DNA of 64,000 nt from assembly GCF_032854445.1 (NCBI RefSeq), contig NC_088299.1:15061608-15125607 (forward strand), read 5' to 3'. The first letter of the stretch is position 1. Every line of letters begins with the position of its first letter. Below are positions 1 through 11,568 of the stretch, one piece after another. The stretch is from Liolophura sinensis. Taxonomy: Eukaryota; Mollusca; Polyplacophora; Chitonida; Chitonidae. The position numbers and the translations under genes were made by a program. Under the pieces are notes generated by a model that saw nothing but the letters and a program-made list of their open reading frames with translations, had not been told where the DNA came from and did not search any database.

Positions 1-479
1 TTAAACGTCAATGACGACAAATTGTTTTGATCAAACAGCATTACTGGATATTTATCCTATTGTCGAGCAACTCATGTGTGCTACTGTTTTTGTCAGAATT
101 TACAATAACATCAAAATGTGTTTCAAAATGAGCTAAGTGATCGGAAACGGTAGTATCCTTGGCAAAACTGACATTAGTTTACGCGTCTGTGTCGAGATTC
201 GATGCCTCCGCTACATTGGATGCATTGCTGATATAAATGATGGACGGCATGTGTCGTGTTACATGAAGTTAGCTCAATAGCGTGGATTATATCAATATGA
301 CACACTCATTGAACTCGTTCTTTATACCTGTCAATGAGGTAAAAATTGCCAATGACTTCCCAAAGACGGATGGCTTTCGACAGACATTATGGTAAAAGCA
401 AGTGGTGTCGTTGTACATATTTCTTGGTTGTAGCAGAATACAACTACAATACCTTGGAATATATTTTTAACCGGATACT
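1..479. other. Unrecognised non-coding stretch
   Basis: I see no gene, RNA or repeat that I can name here. Stop codons are frequent in all frames. Confidence 0.4.
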
Positions 480-1420
480 AACCTGAAGCAGATTCATCTT
501 TGGTCAGGGTTCTGATCTGGTGTTGAACCAAACAATAACATAAAGAATATTTGTATTGGCCAGATATGACTTTAGTCCAAAACAAAACTTTGTTGGCCAG
601 GCTGTAGAAAGAAGCAGATTTCCGTTGGTCAGACTCTATCTGACATGAGGCACATTTGTGTTCGAAAGACTTCATATAGAAACCTTAGCCTACTACAAAT
701 TTATACTGGCCAAACTCTAATGTATAGCAAAGTTAGGTTAGCCTAATATTCAGCCTAAATCATATATACATGCATATTGATCAGACTCGATTTCCAGTCT
801 AAATCAAACTTATGTTGGACAGGCTCCAGCCTAAATCAAACTTATGTTGATCTGACTCCAGCCTAAATCAAACTTATGTTGGTCAGACTCCAGCCTAAAT
901 CAAACTTATGTTGATCTGACTCCAGCCTAAATCAAACTTATGTTGGTCAGACTCCAGCCTAAATCAAACTTATGTTGGCCTGACTCCAGTCTGAATCAAA
1001 GTTATGTTGGACAGACTCCAACCTAAATCAAACTTATGTTGATCTGACTCCAGCCTAAATCAAACTTATGTTGGTCAGACTCCAGCCTAAATCAAACTTA
1101 TGTTGGCCTGACTCCAGTCTGAATCAAAGTTATGTTGGACAGACTCCAGCCTAAATCAAACTTATGTTGATCTGACTCCAGTCTGAATCAAACTTATGAT
1201 TGTCAGACTCCAGTCTAAATCAAACTTAGGTTTTTCAGATTTCAGCTCCAGTCTAAATCAAACATATGTTGGTCAGACTCCAGCCTATATCAAACTTATG
1301 TTGGTCTGACTCCAGTCTGAATCAAACTTATGTTGGCCTGACTCCAGTCTGAATCAAAGTTATATTGGACAGCCTCCAACCTAAATCATACTTACGTTGA
1401 TCTGACTCCAGTCTGGTGTT
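480..1420. repeat. Minisatellite, 32-bp unit
   Basis: A tandem array with a 32-bp unit containing the words CTGACTCCAGCCTAAATC and AAACTTATGTTG. The core at about 780-1412 holds roughly 20 copies that differ by a few substitutions (GATCTGACT, GGTCAGACT and GGCCTGACT variants alternate). The flank at 480-780 holds decayed units with recognisable GGTCAGACT and TTTGTTGGCC words. Scattered degraded units continue to about 1960. The short open frames here are not credible genes. Confidence 0.93.
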
Positions 1421-1421
1421 C

Positions 1422-1530
1422 ATTGGTGTTCTACGCCGTACTCAACAATATTTTGCTTATACCAACTTTATGGTGGAGGAAACAGAGCAGACCCTCGGGG
1501 GAAACCCACGACCATCCTCAGGTTGCTGCC
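1422..1530 (-). mobile_element. SINE-A fragment inside the 32-bp array
   Basis: The 3' body of the window's commonest SINE, on the minus strand. It reads ATTGGTGTTCTACGCCGTAC, then a GGTGGAGGAAAC word and CCACGACCATCC. Minisatellite units lie on both sides, so it either inserted into the array or the array grew around it. The tRNA-like head is missing. Confidence 0.8.
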
Positions 1531-1705
1531 ATGGTCAGATTTAAGCCTAAAGCAAATTTATGTTGGCTTAAGTAACAGATTTCTTAGGTCCGGTTCTTTC
1601 ATGATAAATTTGACAAAAGTGAAATATGATTTCATTCCGGAGTAGATTGAAATTGGGGCCTGACTCTAAACTTAATCATGCATAGCTTAACAATACTGGT
1701 TCGTA

Positions 1706-1813
1706 GATTTTCCCCGAGACTCTGTCCAGTTTCCTCCCTCCATAAATCTGGCCGCCGACGTAAAAGTGAAATATTGTTGGGTATGTTGTAATACTCCAAT
1801 CAGATAAATAAAC
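1706..1813 (+). mobile_element. SINE-A fragment
   Basis: SINE-A 3' half on the plus strand: TTTCCTCCCTCCATAA, GGCCGCCGACG, AAGTGAAATATTGTTGGG and an AATCAGATAAATAAA tail. It is inverted relative to the copy at 1422-1530, so the two could pair as a hairpin in RNA. It is fairly diverged. Confidence 0.75.
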
Positions 1814-1959
1814 TGACAAGAGTGAACTGAAGCAAATTCTTCTTGTCGTTGAACTGCAATACGAAATGAAGGTATCTTGGAAAAGATTCCAGGCGGGAGA
1901 CAACCCACATGCCTTTTGGACAGAAGCTGATCTGAATCAGCCTAAACTATACCAGACTA

Positions 1960-3473
1960 TAATCTAGAGAGTCTAAAATAGAAAAATAATGGAGAAATGC
2001 TAATGGTATCTCCAGTGTTGTGAGTCCTTAGTAACTGGTGATAACCAAAACAAGCAGTATACACTTTGAACTTTGAAGAGCGAGAGTAGGCCGCGGAGAC
2101 TGGGTATTACCAGACAAAGGTGTGAAAATAACTGGTGTTGAGGTTTATTGCCTGGTTTGTCCATTGATGAGTGTTCATTATACAGGGGACAGTGCAATAT
2201 ACCTTGGCCCTGATTCTACCGTGAAAGTGTGTTAATAAGTGGGAATTTATAGCCCCTGTTATGCTGCATGGATACGGGCAATCTGATAACTCCAGGGGAA
2301 ATCATTTGTAAGTACATAGGGTAGGCGGGTGGAGGTGCTATATATATCCCCAGGATTATTCTGTTTTCGCGTCATCTCTCACATCGCTCAATTTGAGCCT
2401 CCGGACATCCGCATGCACGAACAGCAATCCAAGATCACAGCCTAGCCAATTAAATGTATTTTTTGCGTAAACTCGGTACGATAGGGCAGTGAGCTTGTAT
2501 TCATTGCTGAAATCCATGGGTCATTTTGACCAGGATGGTTGGGCTAAAGCTCTGTGATGAGGGGAGGGGGTATCAGAATCCCCTAGGTGCTCCGTTCAGT
2601 AAGTGGATGCAGGCCGGGTGTACTTGGCGTACCTGGCGCCTTGTACAGGTGTGCAGTGACAGATAGAATCAGTTGTGAGACCGGTGAGATGTTCAAATAT
2701 CCACCGACGCGCCTTGTGTACACACAATCTGCCATATTGGTAATGGCACCCAGTTGTATTTCCCCTCTTACATCCTTTGCACCAGTTGAATATTTTATCA
2801 CTAAACACACTGGTGATATATCGCTGCTGGCATCAATGTGATATGTTCTGGCTATTTTTGCACTCTATCGCTATACAGCTGGTTTATACACTGTTTACAT
2901 CGTCAATAACAGACACTATTAGTTTTATGGTATGCTATATGCTGATGATCGTCGACATGAGTCCCCAGCCTGCCCCACTCCATCTCACCCAACCTCCCCA
3001 CTTTGCGTATCTCTATTGCAGCTTGGAATAAAGCTTCGGCAATCAGAACCGCGGGACTGTAAACTATAAAACTATAACAACATACGGTCGATAGGTCGTT
3101 TATTCGGGATAATGGAATCCCAAGTATGAGGCTCTCGTGACGTCATTACTGTCTCTATATCTGTGCAGAGTCAGTCGGTCGATGATGTGGATTTTTCACC
3201 TGTGATAGCAAGACTTCCGTTCCTGGGAAGCCTTGTGATCAGTGACTGTCCATTTGTCGTCATTTCCGTAGAGTATGACTGTAGTTGAGTCAAAGCACCT
3301 GCGCGACTACTGTAACGTTATCTTATGATGATTAAGCAAGTTGAAAGCGTCTCTCGGAATGTCTAGCATGCTTTACGTTTCAACGTGTATGGTATTTAAC
3401 GAAACATATCCATCCTCAAAAGCTAGCCTACGCTTAGATATGTTCTCCATATTGACAGAATGAACAATGTTAA
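1960..3473. other. Unrecognised non-coding stretch
   Basis: The longest open frames are 84 codons and overlap on both strands (2583-2841), as chance frames do. I found no domain, tRNA or strong repeat. Confidence 0.4.
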
Positions 3474-3563
3474 ATTTATTTATTTGATTGGTGTTTTCCG
3501 CCGTATTCAAGAATATTTCACTTAACTATTCGACTGCGTTCAGCATTATGGTGGGAGGAAAAC
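3474..3563 (-). mobile_element. SINE-A 3' fragment
   Basis: A (TTTA)n run, then GATTGGTGTTTTCCGCCGT, CAAGAATATTTCACTTA and CAGCATTATGGTGGGAGGAA. This is the reverse complement of the SINE-A tail and body. The copy stops before the tRNA-like head. Confidence 0.88.
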
Positions 3564-4277
3564 ATTGGCACATTATTTTTTTTTATTTCCGCATGTTATG
3601 CAAAGTAAAATTAATTGAAAATCACCTTTTCAATCACTGATGACATAACTAATGTGACGTCAAAACGTAATTATTCATTTGCTACCTTGAAAGATTGCAC
3701 CCTATTGTTGATCTGTTTTTGGATGTTTAATAAAAAGATATTTGTCTTTATATCCACATAACATATTCATTCTGCGCGTGGAAAGTTATGTTATCTTTAC
3801 TGGTGCAGACTTTGTTACTGCTTTCCCAGCATCTATCATGTGGAGGATTCTAGTGTATGCCTGGATGGAATAGATACTTCCGGTCAAGTAATGATGAAGG
3901 CTGCGTACAATAAGAAGCCAACTTTCACGTAAGATTGTTGCAATATACTGTACATGACTGTTTTCTTCGATAAGAACAAACCTCTGCAAGCTGTTCGGAA
4001 CAGCGCGCGGGATATAAGTAGAAGGTGTATTATTTACCAAAAATGTTGAGTTTCACCTTACAGAAATATAACTGAAAACACCGGAAAAGCATCGTGTACG
4101 TATTAATCAATGATAAGTCTGCACAGAAAAACGATTTCGGATATTAAGCATGGTGCATTCACTTCAATATGCATTCTGTTGGCATGTAATTCTAATGTAC
4201 CATAATGATCTTTCTTCAGGTTAATAAAGTCTCACAGGTCTAAAAGGCTAATTGGTCTGTGTAATTGGTCTATAAAT

Positions 4278-4352
4278 CTTTGCGCCGAAACAGACATTCG
4301 TATACCAGCCGTCAACCAATGAGGACGTTCCAGGTCAATAATCACAAGTTCA
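4278..4352 (-). mobile_element. PLE 3'-end fragment
   Basis: Contains AACAGACATTCGTATACCAG followed by CGTCAACCAATGAGGACGTT and CAGGTCAATAATCACAAG. This is the reverse complement of the sequence near the 3' end of the Penelope-like family whose best copy is at 17517-19925. Only the last ~75 bp is kept. Confidence 0.75.
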
Positions 4353-4639
4353 TTGCTGATGCCAATGCCGAAAGCAGATGTCCATATTATGCCAAAGGCC
4401 ATGTAAACTGTGTCAGCAAAATTAAAAAATCTTCACTGATTATTATATGAAAATGACTATACCTGAGAATTTTTCTGTCCGTCACCTACTGACGTCACAT
4501 GCGAAACTGGCATTGTGCTTAGCAATCCAGCAAAGGTGAAAGGTTAAAATTGCAGCACAGGTCTGTCGTAATTTATCACTCGTGTGGAGGTCGCTATCAT
4601 TGTCTCTGGACTAATCACATGACAGAATGTACAAAGAAG

Positions 4640-4780
4640 ACCGGGTCGGGTCATACCAAAGACTTTAAAAATGGGACTTGTTGCTGCCTCGCTGGGCGCT
4701 CAGGACTGAGAGGTTAGAGCAAGGAAACAGGACAGGTGGGCCCGGTGTCAGTATGATGTGAGTGGATGGAGTGTTATATT

Positions 4781-4783
<3 letters not shown>
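4640..4783 (+). mobile_element. SINE-C fragment
   Basis: Shares GGGTCGGGTCATACCAAAGA, CTTGTTGCTGCCTCGCT, GGTTAGAGCAAGGAAAC and AGTATGATGTGAGTGGATGG with the copy at 19931-20165. The tRNA-like head is missing. The copy runs directly into the (TA)n microsatellite, which may have grown at the element's interior or end. Confidence 0.82.

Positions 4784-4851
<68 letters not shown>
4784..4851. repeat. (TA)n microsatellite, about 34 units
   Basis: An uninterrupted alternating TA run of 68 bp, bordered by TTCTT on the left and CAAAAATAG on the right. The 86-codon minus-strand frame over it, with alternating Tyr-Ile, is an artefact of the repeat. Confidence 0.98.
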
Positions 4852-4853
<2 letters not shown>

Positions 4854-5760
4854 AAAATAGGTATGGCTTTCCATAAACATGTAATCAAATCCTGGTAAAA
4901 CAACAGCGAACATGTCCTTCATCAACTAACTCGGTGAGTCAAATTGAAAGTTATCAAACGAATGTCCGGGTGTAATATAATAAAAGTTTTTAATTACACT
5001 ACGAGTGACTAAATGCAACAACATTACACTCCAACCCCAACATAAACTGATTATAAATCGATCGGCAAATCAAACGATCGATGAGGTAAATAACAGTTAG
5101 TTCACTGAACGAATGGCTTGATAGGAATGTTAACCATTGAGTCTCAGCCTTGATCACGCGTCAAACAATCTCTGTACGAGAACAGTTTGTTGGTGATCGA
5201 CAACTCGTGACTTCAAACAGCCACCCCAACACACATTTATAAACCATACTGTTTGATTAATGCATGTACGTGATGATGCATTGTCTTTACAAAGATGTTT
5301 TAAAGGCTATACTGGAATTATCCTGTGAAATGACATTTGCAAACATAAATGAGGAAATGGTTTCTGATAACCTCCACGATGAGGCGTGACGAGGTGATCA
5401 GCTATCAGGGAAACCATTGCTCGGGCTGTAATGGACCAACATGTCACCCGATAGGAGGAGGAAGTGGCAGACCTGTTCCCGGAGGAGGGACGGGCCGAGC
5501 ACAAGGGGTAACATCAAACATGGATTACAGGTGAAGGGCAATGCTCTCGCCAGAGCTATCCTGTTCTCGAGCCCTAAGTATTCCGAAACACTCTTTGTGT
5601 TCAGTTTTATGGAAAAAGAGGTTTCTTTCATGTTCTGAACACCAGCTGCTTAACACAGGCCATTTCATAATTGCTCAGGCTAAATAATATAAGGTATAAC
5701 GGATTTTATATGACAATTCCGGTATATCCACCTGTCTTGGTGACTCACCCACGTGTAAAA
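4852..5760. other. Unrecognised non-coding stretch
   Basis: Short overlapping open frames on both strands at 5307-5638 look like chance. No feature can be supported. Confidence 0.4.
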
Positions 5761-5761
5761 G

Positions 5762-6070
5762 CGTGGAGAGTAAAGCCAGACCAGTGACGACAGATGACAA
5801 TTGGTCACATGTAACCGGTAAAATACGTCTCTTGACAACCCAGATCAGTAAAAGTTTTTATCCAAAATGTTCATGGAAGAGCTTAACTAGTAGCAGATTA
5901 CAACACCCCTAACACCTTGGCTTAAGCAGAATTAGGTAAAATATGCGGTGATGCATGCTTATTGCAATATATTAGACATCAGTGGTCTAGAATTACTCAA
6001 GATACTGTATTACCATCATATTTAAAAACAAACACATTAACGTAATGCAAAAGAACCATGCAATGGGAAC
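5762..6070 (+). repeat. Dispersed repeat X, near full length
   Basis: An unnamed dispersed family of about 300 bp, here in what I call the plus orientation. Landmarks in order: GAGAGTAAAGCCAGA, GTGACGACAG, TGGTCACATGTAACCGGTAA, GGCTTAAGCAGAATTAGGTA, AATATATTAGACATCA, TCTAGAATTACTCAA and ACATTAACGTAATGCAAA. Other copies: 12048, 15800, 24920, 25140, 27215, 30880, 42900, 43265 and 44790. I see no coding capacity and no tRNA-like promoter. It may be a short non-autonomous element. Confidence 0.8.
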
Positions 6071-6289
6071 ATGGTTGAAGAATCGAGTTTTTTGGAGATG
6101 AAATTTTGGACAAGGGGTTATGTACCATTATTACTGCGCAGTCTCGATACGACAGAACGAATCCAACTTCACTCAGAGCAGATTTGAAGCACAGCATTAA
6201 CAACCTGACAAACATAAACTTAACTTGTAAGGAACTGTGGCTAGATGGGGGCGTCCTGTCTTATGTCTTTATGAAGGCGTTCTCCTAAG

Positions 6290-6400
6290 ACACACCGATA
6301 AATGTCGCCATTGAGACAGGTGTGAGCACTCCAAGGAGACAGAGTGTGGGAGTGACCAAAATATTATTGAAAGCGACATTAACTCTCAAAGCTAACAAAT
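6290..6400 (+). mobile_element. SINE-C 3'-end fragment (diverged)
   Basis: Resembles 30150-30265: a TGTCGCCATTGAGAC word, an AAGGAGACA word, and GAAAGCGACATTAACTCTCA matching the GAACGCGACGTTAACTTCCA tail of the other copy. Alignment by eye is loose. Confidence 0.5.
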
Positions 6401-6704
6401 TATCGCACGATTTACATGTAATTCTACATGGTCGATCGATGTGGATTGTGTAAGGGAATCATGAAGGTGATAGGCTTGGGACATTTGTGAACTTAGTGTC
6501 TAGCTACCGAACAAATCAAGTTATCGCTAGGATTGTGTTCATCCTAGCGAGGGTTTTCACACATTTTTGTGGTGGAAACGTTCCAGTTTATTATCCGAAA
6601 CAGTTGGATTTATTTTTACTTGTAGTCCACAAATTCATAAACACTGTGCTTTAGCACGCTGTAGAAATGGCTATAGATAATAGAAAATAGCCTGGAGCGC
6701 TCTG

Positions 6705-6905
6705 ATCTCCCTCGCACCATTCTCTTTCACATGTTACCACTTCACTATTTCCATATTATTTCTTGGCTATTACTTTGGGAACTGGTGTTCAGGTTGTTTT
6801 GGAAATGAGTGTTGTGATTATCGGTTTGGGACGCCTCTTTCATATACTATGAGTCTTTTCACTGTGTACGAATTTTTGACTTGACGCCTTTATTTGCTAT
6901 AGACA
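6705..6905 (+). mobile_element. PLE 3'-end fragment, same subtype as 17517-19925
   Basis: Positions 6790-6890 match the 3' ORF region of the best PLE copy (19800-19910) with many substitutions. Translated locally it gives F-G-N-x-x-C-D-Y-R-x-G-T-P, compared with C-G-N-G-S-C-N-Y-R-L-G-T-P there, followed by a similar A+T-rich Ile/Tyr-coding end. The frame is not kept open. Confidence 0.6.
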
Positions 6906-7797
6906 ATATATACGTCCAATGCGATCTTCGTCAGAGTGATGTAATATTTCACGTACATTGTGAGATGATCGACATCGTTTCCCGATGGTGATGTAACTTT
7001 CTCTGGCAGTTAGAATCCATGTTTACCCATCTTTCCGATGAATTCCCCTGTGATACGACGTGACCTTTCCGATAACATGTTAACGGTCCGCCGAGTTGTC
7101 CCTGAACTCGCAGACGATGACACCTTAGGTCACCTGTTGACACCTTAGTCACCTTAGCTACCTCGGAGCCTGTCAGAATGACAGTTTCGCTGATAATCAG
7201 ACAATAGCGACAGGTGTAGGCTCCGAATTAAGAAACAGAATTACCGAACACTCACTCAAAGTGCCCTGCTGTAAGACTGTTTTCCTGCAGACTGACTCGA
7301 CCACTTGCGTGTTTTTTTTTTAAAATATTGGGTGTTTGGCATTTTTCTCCCATCTCAGAGAAAACCTCAAAGTCAAGAGTCACACATGGCCCCCATACGC
7401 TAACCAGAAACTATATAGCGCAAACGCGCCTTAAATTCCATCTATAAATTAGAGGATGTCAGCAAATGCAATTTGTCTCAAGATGGGTGATATTTTTATG
7501 CTGACTTTCAATCCTCCGTAAGAAGACAATGCCATTTCACAAGAAAGCTATTTGTTTACAAAGGGGGCTTTAACAAGTATTCAGATATACATAGATGCAA
7601 GTCTCATTTTCATAAGACCTTGGTGAGCTAGACTAACGAATTATCTGTCATCTTAATCCAGTTGACGTTATAAAAGTTAAATGATTATATATGGGTGAAA
7701 AGTTAATATGTCAGTGTTTGAGCAGGGGAATAGGTGACTGAGTATTTATCTCAATTTTCAAATGACGCATTGACGTGATAAAGAAATACACGTTAAT
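6906..7797. other. Unrecognised non-coding stretch
   Basis: No supportable gene, RNA or repeat. Nothing stands out beyond a short poly-T run near 7312. Confidence 0.4.
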
Positions 7798-7972
7798 ACA
7801 TATTTATTTATTTATTTGATTGGTGTTTTACGCCGTGCTCAAGAGTATTAGATTTATACGACGGAGGCCAACATTATGGTGGGAGGAAACCGGACAGCGC
7901 TCGGTGGAAACCCACGACCATCCGCAGGTTACTGAAGACCTTCTCACGTACGACCGGAGAGGTGAGTACATG
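7798..7972 (-). mobile_element. SINE-A copy, head missing
   Basis: A (TTTA)n tail, then TTGGTGTTTTACGCCGTGCT, AACATTATGGTGGGAGGAAA, CCGGACAGCGCTCGG and CCCACGACCATCCGCAGGTT, continuing to the CGTACGACCGGAGAGG segment near the head. It is one of the longer minus-strand copies. Confidence 0.92.
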
Positions 7973-8689
7973 CTAATACGATAACGCATCGTTATCTGCT
8001 GTGTGACAGAATGGGTATCTTAACGTTCATATTTATCTACCAACATGAGGTCTTTCAACAACGGCTGACAACTTAATGAGGGACACGAATGCAAGACCAC
8101 ATCCACCTTTTACGGATGTGATGCACAACTATTGCAAAGGAACCCTCTGCTTCTAAATGGAAACCTGTCGATCAGGCTGATTGCCAAACTGCTCACAGTG
8201 ACAGATCCTCTGCAAAATGACGCACATGATTCCCTGGTATGCTGTTGTAAAGTTGTCAGGCAACAGGTGTAACCGATGGAATAGAAACATAGCATTTTTT
8301 TGTTCCTAACCATCAGCCTACTGTATGCCGTGAAATGCTTAGGATAATACTCTTTTCCGTTTAATGCTGGTCTTTCATAGACATTTATTACGAAGCCAGA
8401 ATGACAAACAGGTGCCGCCCTCTCTCAATGTTATTGTAAGATCAGCTCTTAGATGAAGTACCAGTATATAACACTGAGCTTTCATTGGAAGAATACAATA
8501 CATAATCTGCGCACATTTACTATAATATATTTAAACTTAATTTTAATATTTAATATAATTTAATATATTTTAAACTCTAATATATTGCTTCGCAAAATAT
8601 AACGAAATATGAAAAAAGAATATCTTGTGAGGTTTAAATTCGTCAACCTCCATTAACTCATTTTGTTAAGTACTAAAAAAGATATGCAA
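7973..8689. other. Unrecognised, A+T-rich stretch
   Basis: The segment at 8515-8600 is very A+T-rich with TTTAATAT-type words. No gene can be supported. Confidence 0.4.
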
Positions 8690-8972
8690 TGACGGGAAAC
8701 GAACTCCTATTCGACAAACCGGCGCCGATCGCTCGGTTCGCAAAGTGTCCGCTTTGGGCACAGTAGATCCAGGGTCGGGTCACACCTAAGAACTTAAAAG
8801 ACGAAGCTATAGCTTCCTCACTTGGCTTTCAGCATTAGCGGGAAGTGCAACCACTGGTTGACCCGTATCAGTATAATGGCTCGGGTGGAGCGGCTAACTT
8901 GCCTTCGGTAAGTCGTCTCAGTGAAGCAGTACTAGATGAAAGATCGGTGGAGATCCGTCCTCTAACAAGGTC
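8690..8972 (+). mobile_element. SINE-B copy with tRNA-like head, tail truncated
   Basis: Begins with a tRNA-like segment (GTGTCCGCTTTGGGCAC, then a B-box-like AGATCCAGGGTCGGGTC) and continues through GGTTGACCCGTATCAGTATA, ATGGCTCGGG and GTAAGTCGTCTCAGTGAAGC. It is the reverse complement of the body seen at 56098-56346. A 172-codon open frame (8845-9363) starts inside it and runs out into unrelated A+T-rich DNA. I read that frame as chance. Confidence 0.82.
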
Positions 8973-9869
8973 GATTTACAAAAATATGATTGCCATCACG
9001 ATACTACATTATAGCAACAGACACCAAATATGCGGAAATGATTTTGGTTCACGTAATCATACTTTATTAGGAAAGGAATTCCCTCAGGAAAATGCCTTAA
9101 AACAGCAGAATCTGCTTTTGACACTACTTTTGTCTTCTGATAAAACAAAAAGTATAAATCACATCACTTCAGATTTCACACAGATATTCATAGTAATTGT
9201 GCTTCACATTTTAGTACACTTTGTTTCTCTGCATGAAGGAAATGCCTCTGTCTATATAACGGAATCTTGGCGGCCTTCAATACATACCTCATCAAAGATA
9301 AATAGTCGAATGCTTTTTAAAGATGATTTTTTTCAAACAGAGCTCATATTTAACAGATATTAAACATGTGTCACCTTTAAACATTTTCATTTCGAAAGAT
9401 TTCGGACGTGGGCACAATTTTCATTTCGAAAGATATCGGACGTAGGCAAACCTTGGTATTGGTTGGTATTGTAGCGATCAGATTTTCAGATCGTAGGTTC
9501 AGTTAACATTGTTGGTAAAGATCGACATAACCCTATTCCATTGTCTCTGGTTCCAGCGCAGGTGAAATTGTGTCCAGCATAAGCATTCATTACGGTTTAC
9601 CTGTGTCAGAATAGATCCAACAAAAGGGCGTCGGGCACGAAGACAGGCGGGGCGCAAGCGGTTTCGCATAGGGTGTAGCCATCCAGAACACGTGGTTCTA
9701 GCCGAAGCCGATTGGTTTTCAGTCATCAATTGAACACGTTATTTTCGCCAACAGTCGATTATTGTTCAGTCACCTAGAACAAATTCTCAAAGTAACCAAC
9801 TGGCTTTGAGTGGGTGGGATGCAACGTTAGGTCAGGAGGTTGTTCATGTATCTGGGGAAGGGCAGTGGT
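8973..9869. other. Unrecognised stretch with a short local duplication
   Basis: At 9380-9445 a ~36-bp segment (word TTTTCATTTCGAAAGAT) occurs twice in tandem with few differences. The rest shows nothing I can name. Confidence 0.5.
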
Positions 9870-9957
9870 TTATTCCGGACCTCACCGTCTTATAAGTGAA
9901 ATATTCTTGAGTACGGCATAAAACACCAATCAAAGGAAATAAATAAATAAATAAATA
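9870..9957 (+). mobile_element. SINE-A 3' fragment
   Basis: TATAAGTGAAATATTCTTGA, GTACGGCATAAAACACCAAT and an (AAAT)n tail. Only the last ~90 bp is present. Confidence 0.9.
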
Positions 9958-11565
9958 TAAGTGAACAACTCTTTGCAATTAGTGCAAATTTCTCACCACC
10001 AAGCCCGATCGATAACCATAACGTTTATATTGAATTTTCGTCGCCCGTTTTCTTAGCGTTTTTGCCACTTTCTAAAGTCAAGGCTTCACGGCCTAAATTG
10101 GAATTTGATTTTATTAATGTTTTTATTCGATTTTGTAGGTGAAAGAAACTGGATAGCGGAGTAAACCAAAGGAATGAGAAAGTAAATGACGAACTTTTCC
10201 GCACGAATTCTCGGCAGCACAGAGAACTCAAAGTATTTAGGAAACTCGGGTGTTTTTAACAAACGTCATGTAAGCCTACCTGAATGACCAACCCAAAGCT
10301 GTCCATCGCTTATTGCCACTACTAATAAAGACCCGTGCGTAGAATGGAGGTAAGGCGAAACTAGACACTGTCACTCTGGGCGGACACAGTTCCTTTCGGC
10401 CACCACAGTATAAAGAGTTTAAATGTTTAAGCACATTGTCTATCTTTCAAAAATATGTTCTAAACAGTCTTAGCTGGTTATACTCCGTTTCTTTTATGGT
10501 GCTGTACACGAGCTGGGAATGGAGAGGTCGCAGTCGCCTTTAGAGTTTCTCTTTTACCCGCGTATAGGAGTGGCCTTTGGTTGCAATGTCTTGAAGCAGC
10601 TTACACGATTTTCATTTCCTCATTACAGTTTTTTAATTAAGCACTTCAGTGTGCCGGTCAAATCGACACGAGAGACACGATCAGACACAGCCCGTGAATA
10701 CGTGTCTTATTATCACAGGACATTAAATACATTGGGCTATTTTTACCGTGCTAACTAATCACTTATATACACAGGCGACAACAGTCGCAGAGGTGAAAAC
10801 TACACCTAGACCGGCAAATTTGGCCTCGGCAGTGAGGATACATGGGGCATTAATAAACTAGACTTAGTGCAGCAGAATGTTGACTTCGTGGGTGCACAGC
10901 TCTCTCTGTTCTATATCCCCGATTCCTGGAGCAGGACATTCTGATTAACACCCATATATTTACATACCCAAATTAAAAATTTAAATCTGAAGGAGGCGGA
11001 TAATTATTGTTGCTCTTGTAAGTATGCCGGAAAGTTTCCATAAATATTCAGTAAACTAACAAGCACGGAAGTGTCAATTCCCGCAGGGACCTTTTAAATA
11101 ATGTACAGTTAAACTGCGCATGGGCGGACTCGACGACTTAATGTCAAAAAGAAGAAAAAAATGATGAAATTTGAATTGCACAGAACAGGTTTTACGTGGG
11201 CTTTGTATGTAATAGTTATTATTCAGCTGTAGTTTACGGCGGAATTACAGCTGGGAGCACATCTGTGCCGATCCGGTCATATATATAGCTGATAGAAACG
11301 TTCATAATCACAAGCTACCCACCCGCCTGGATAAAGAAATCCCGGAAGAGAACGTCAGCAGCGCCAACGTCAAGAAAAATCTATTTGACTCGGACGTGTG
11401 TAGACTTAAGCAGTGGTTAATTAACAACCCATACTGATATGCTTTTCAGTGTATTTTATATATTTTAGCACTTTTTTTCAAAACGCGTGGGGATGTGTAC
11501 TATGTATAAAGGATACATAGAACGACTTAACGTGGACACTAACGTCTTTCATGTGAAATATGGCC
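9958..11565. other. Unrecognised non-coding stretch
   Basis: No convincing coding, RNA or repeat signal. The open frames at 10025-10231 and 10519-10758 have no recognisable domain. Confidence 0.4.
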
Positions 11566-11568
11566 ATG

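Noticed and set aside
8845-9363. 172-codon open frame on the plus strand
   Set aside because: The first third is SINE-B sequence and the rest is A+T-rich DNA with no domain. It does not look like a coherent protein.
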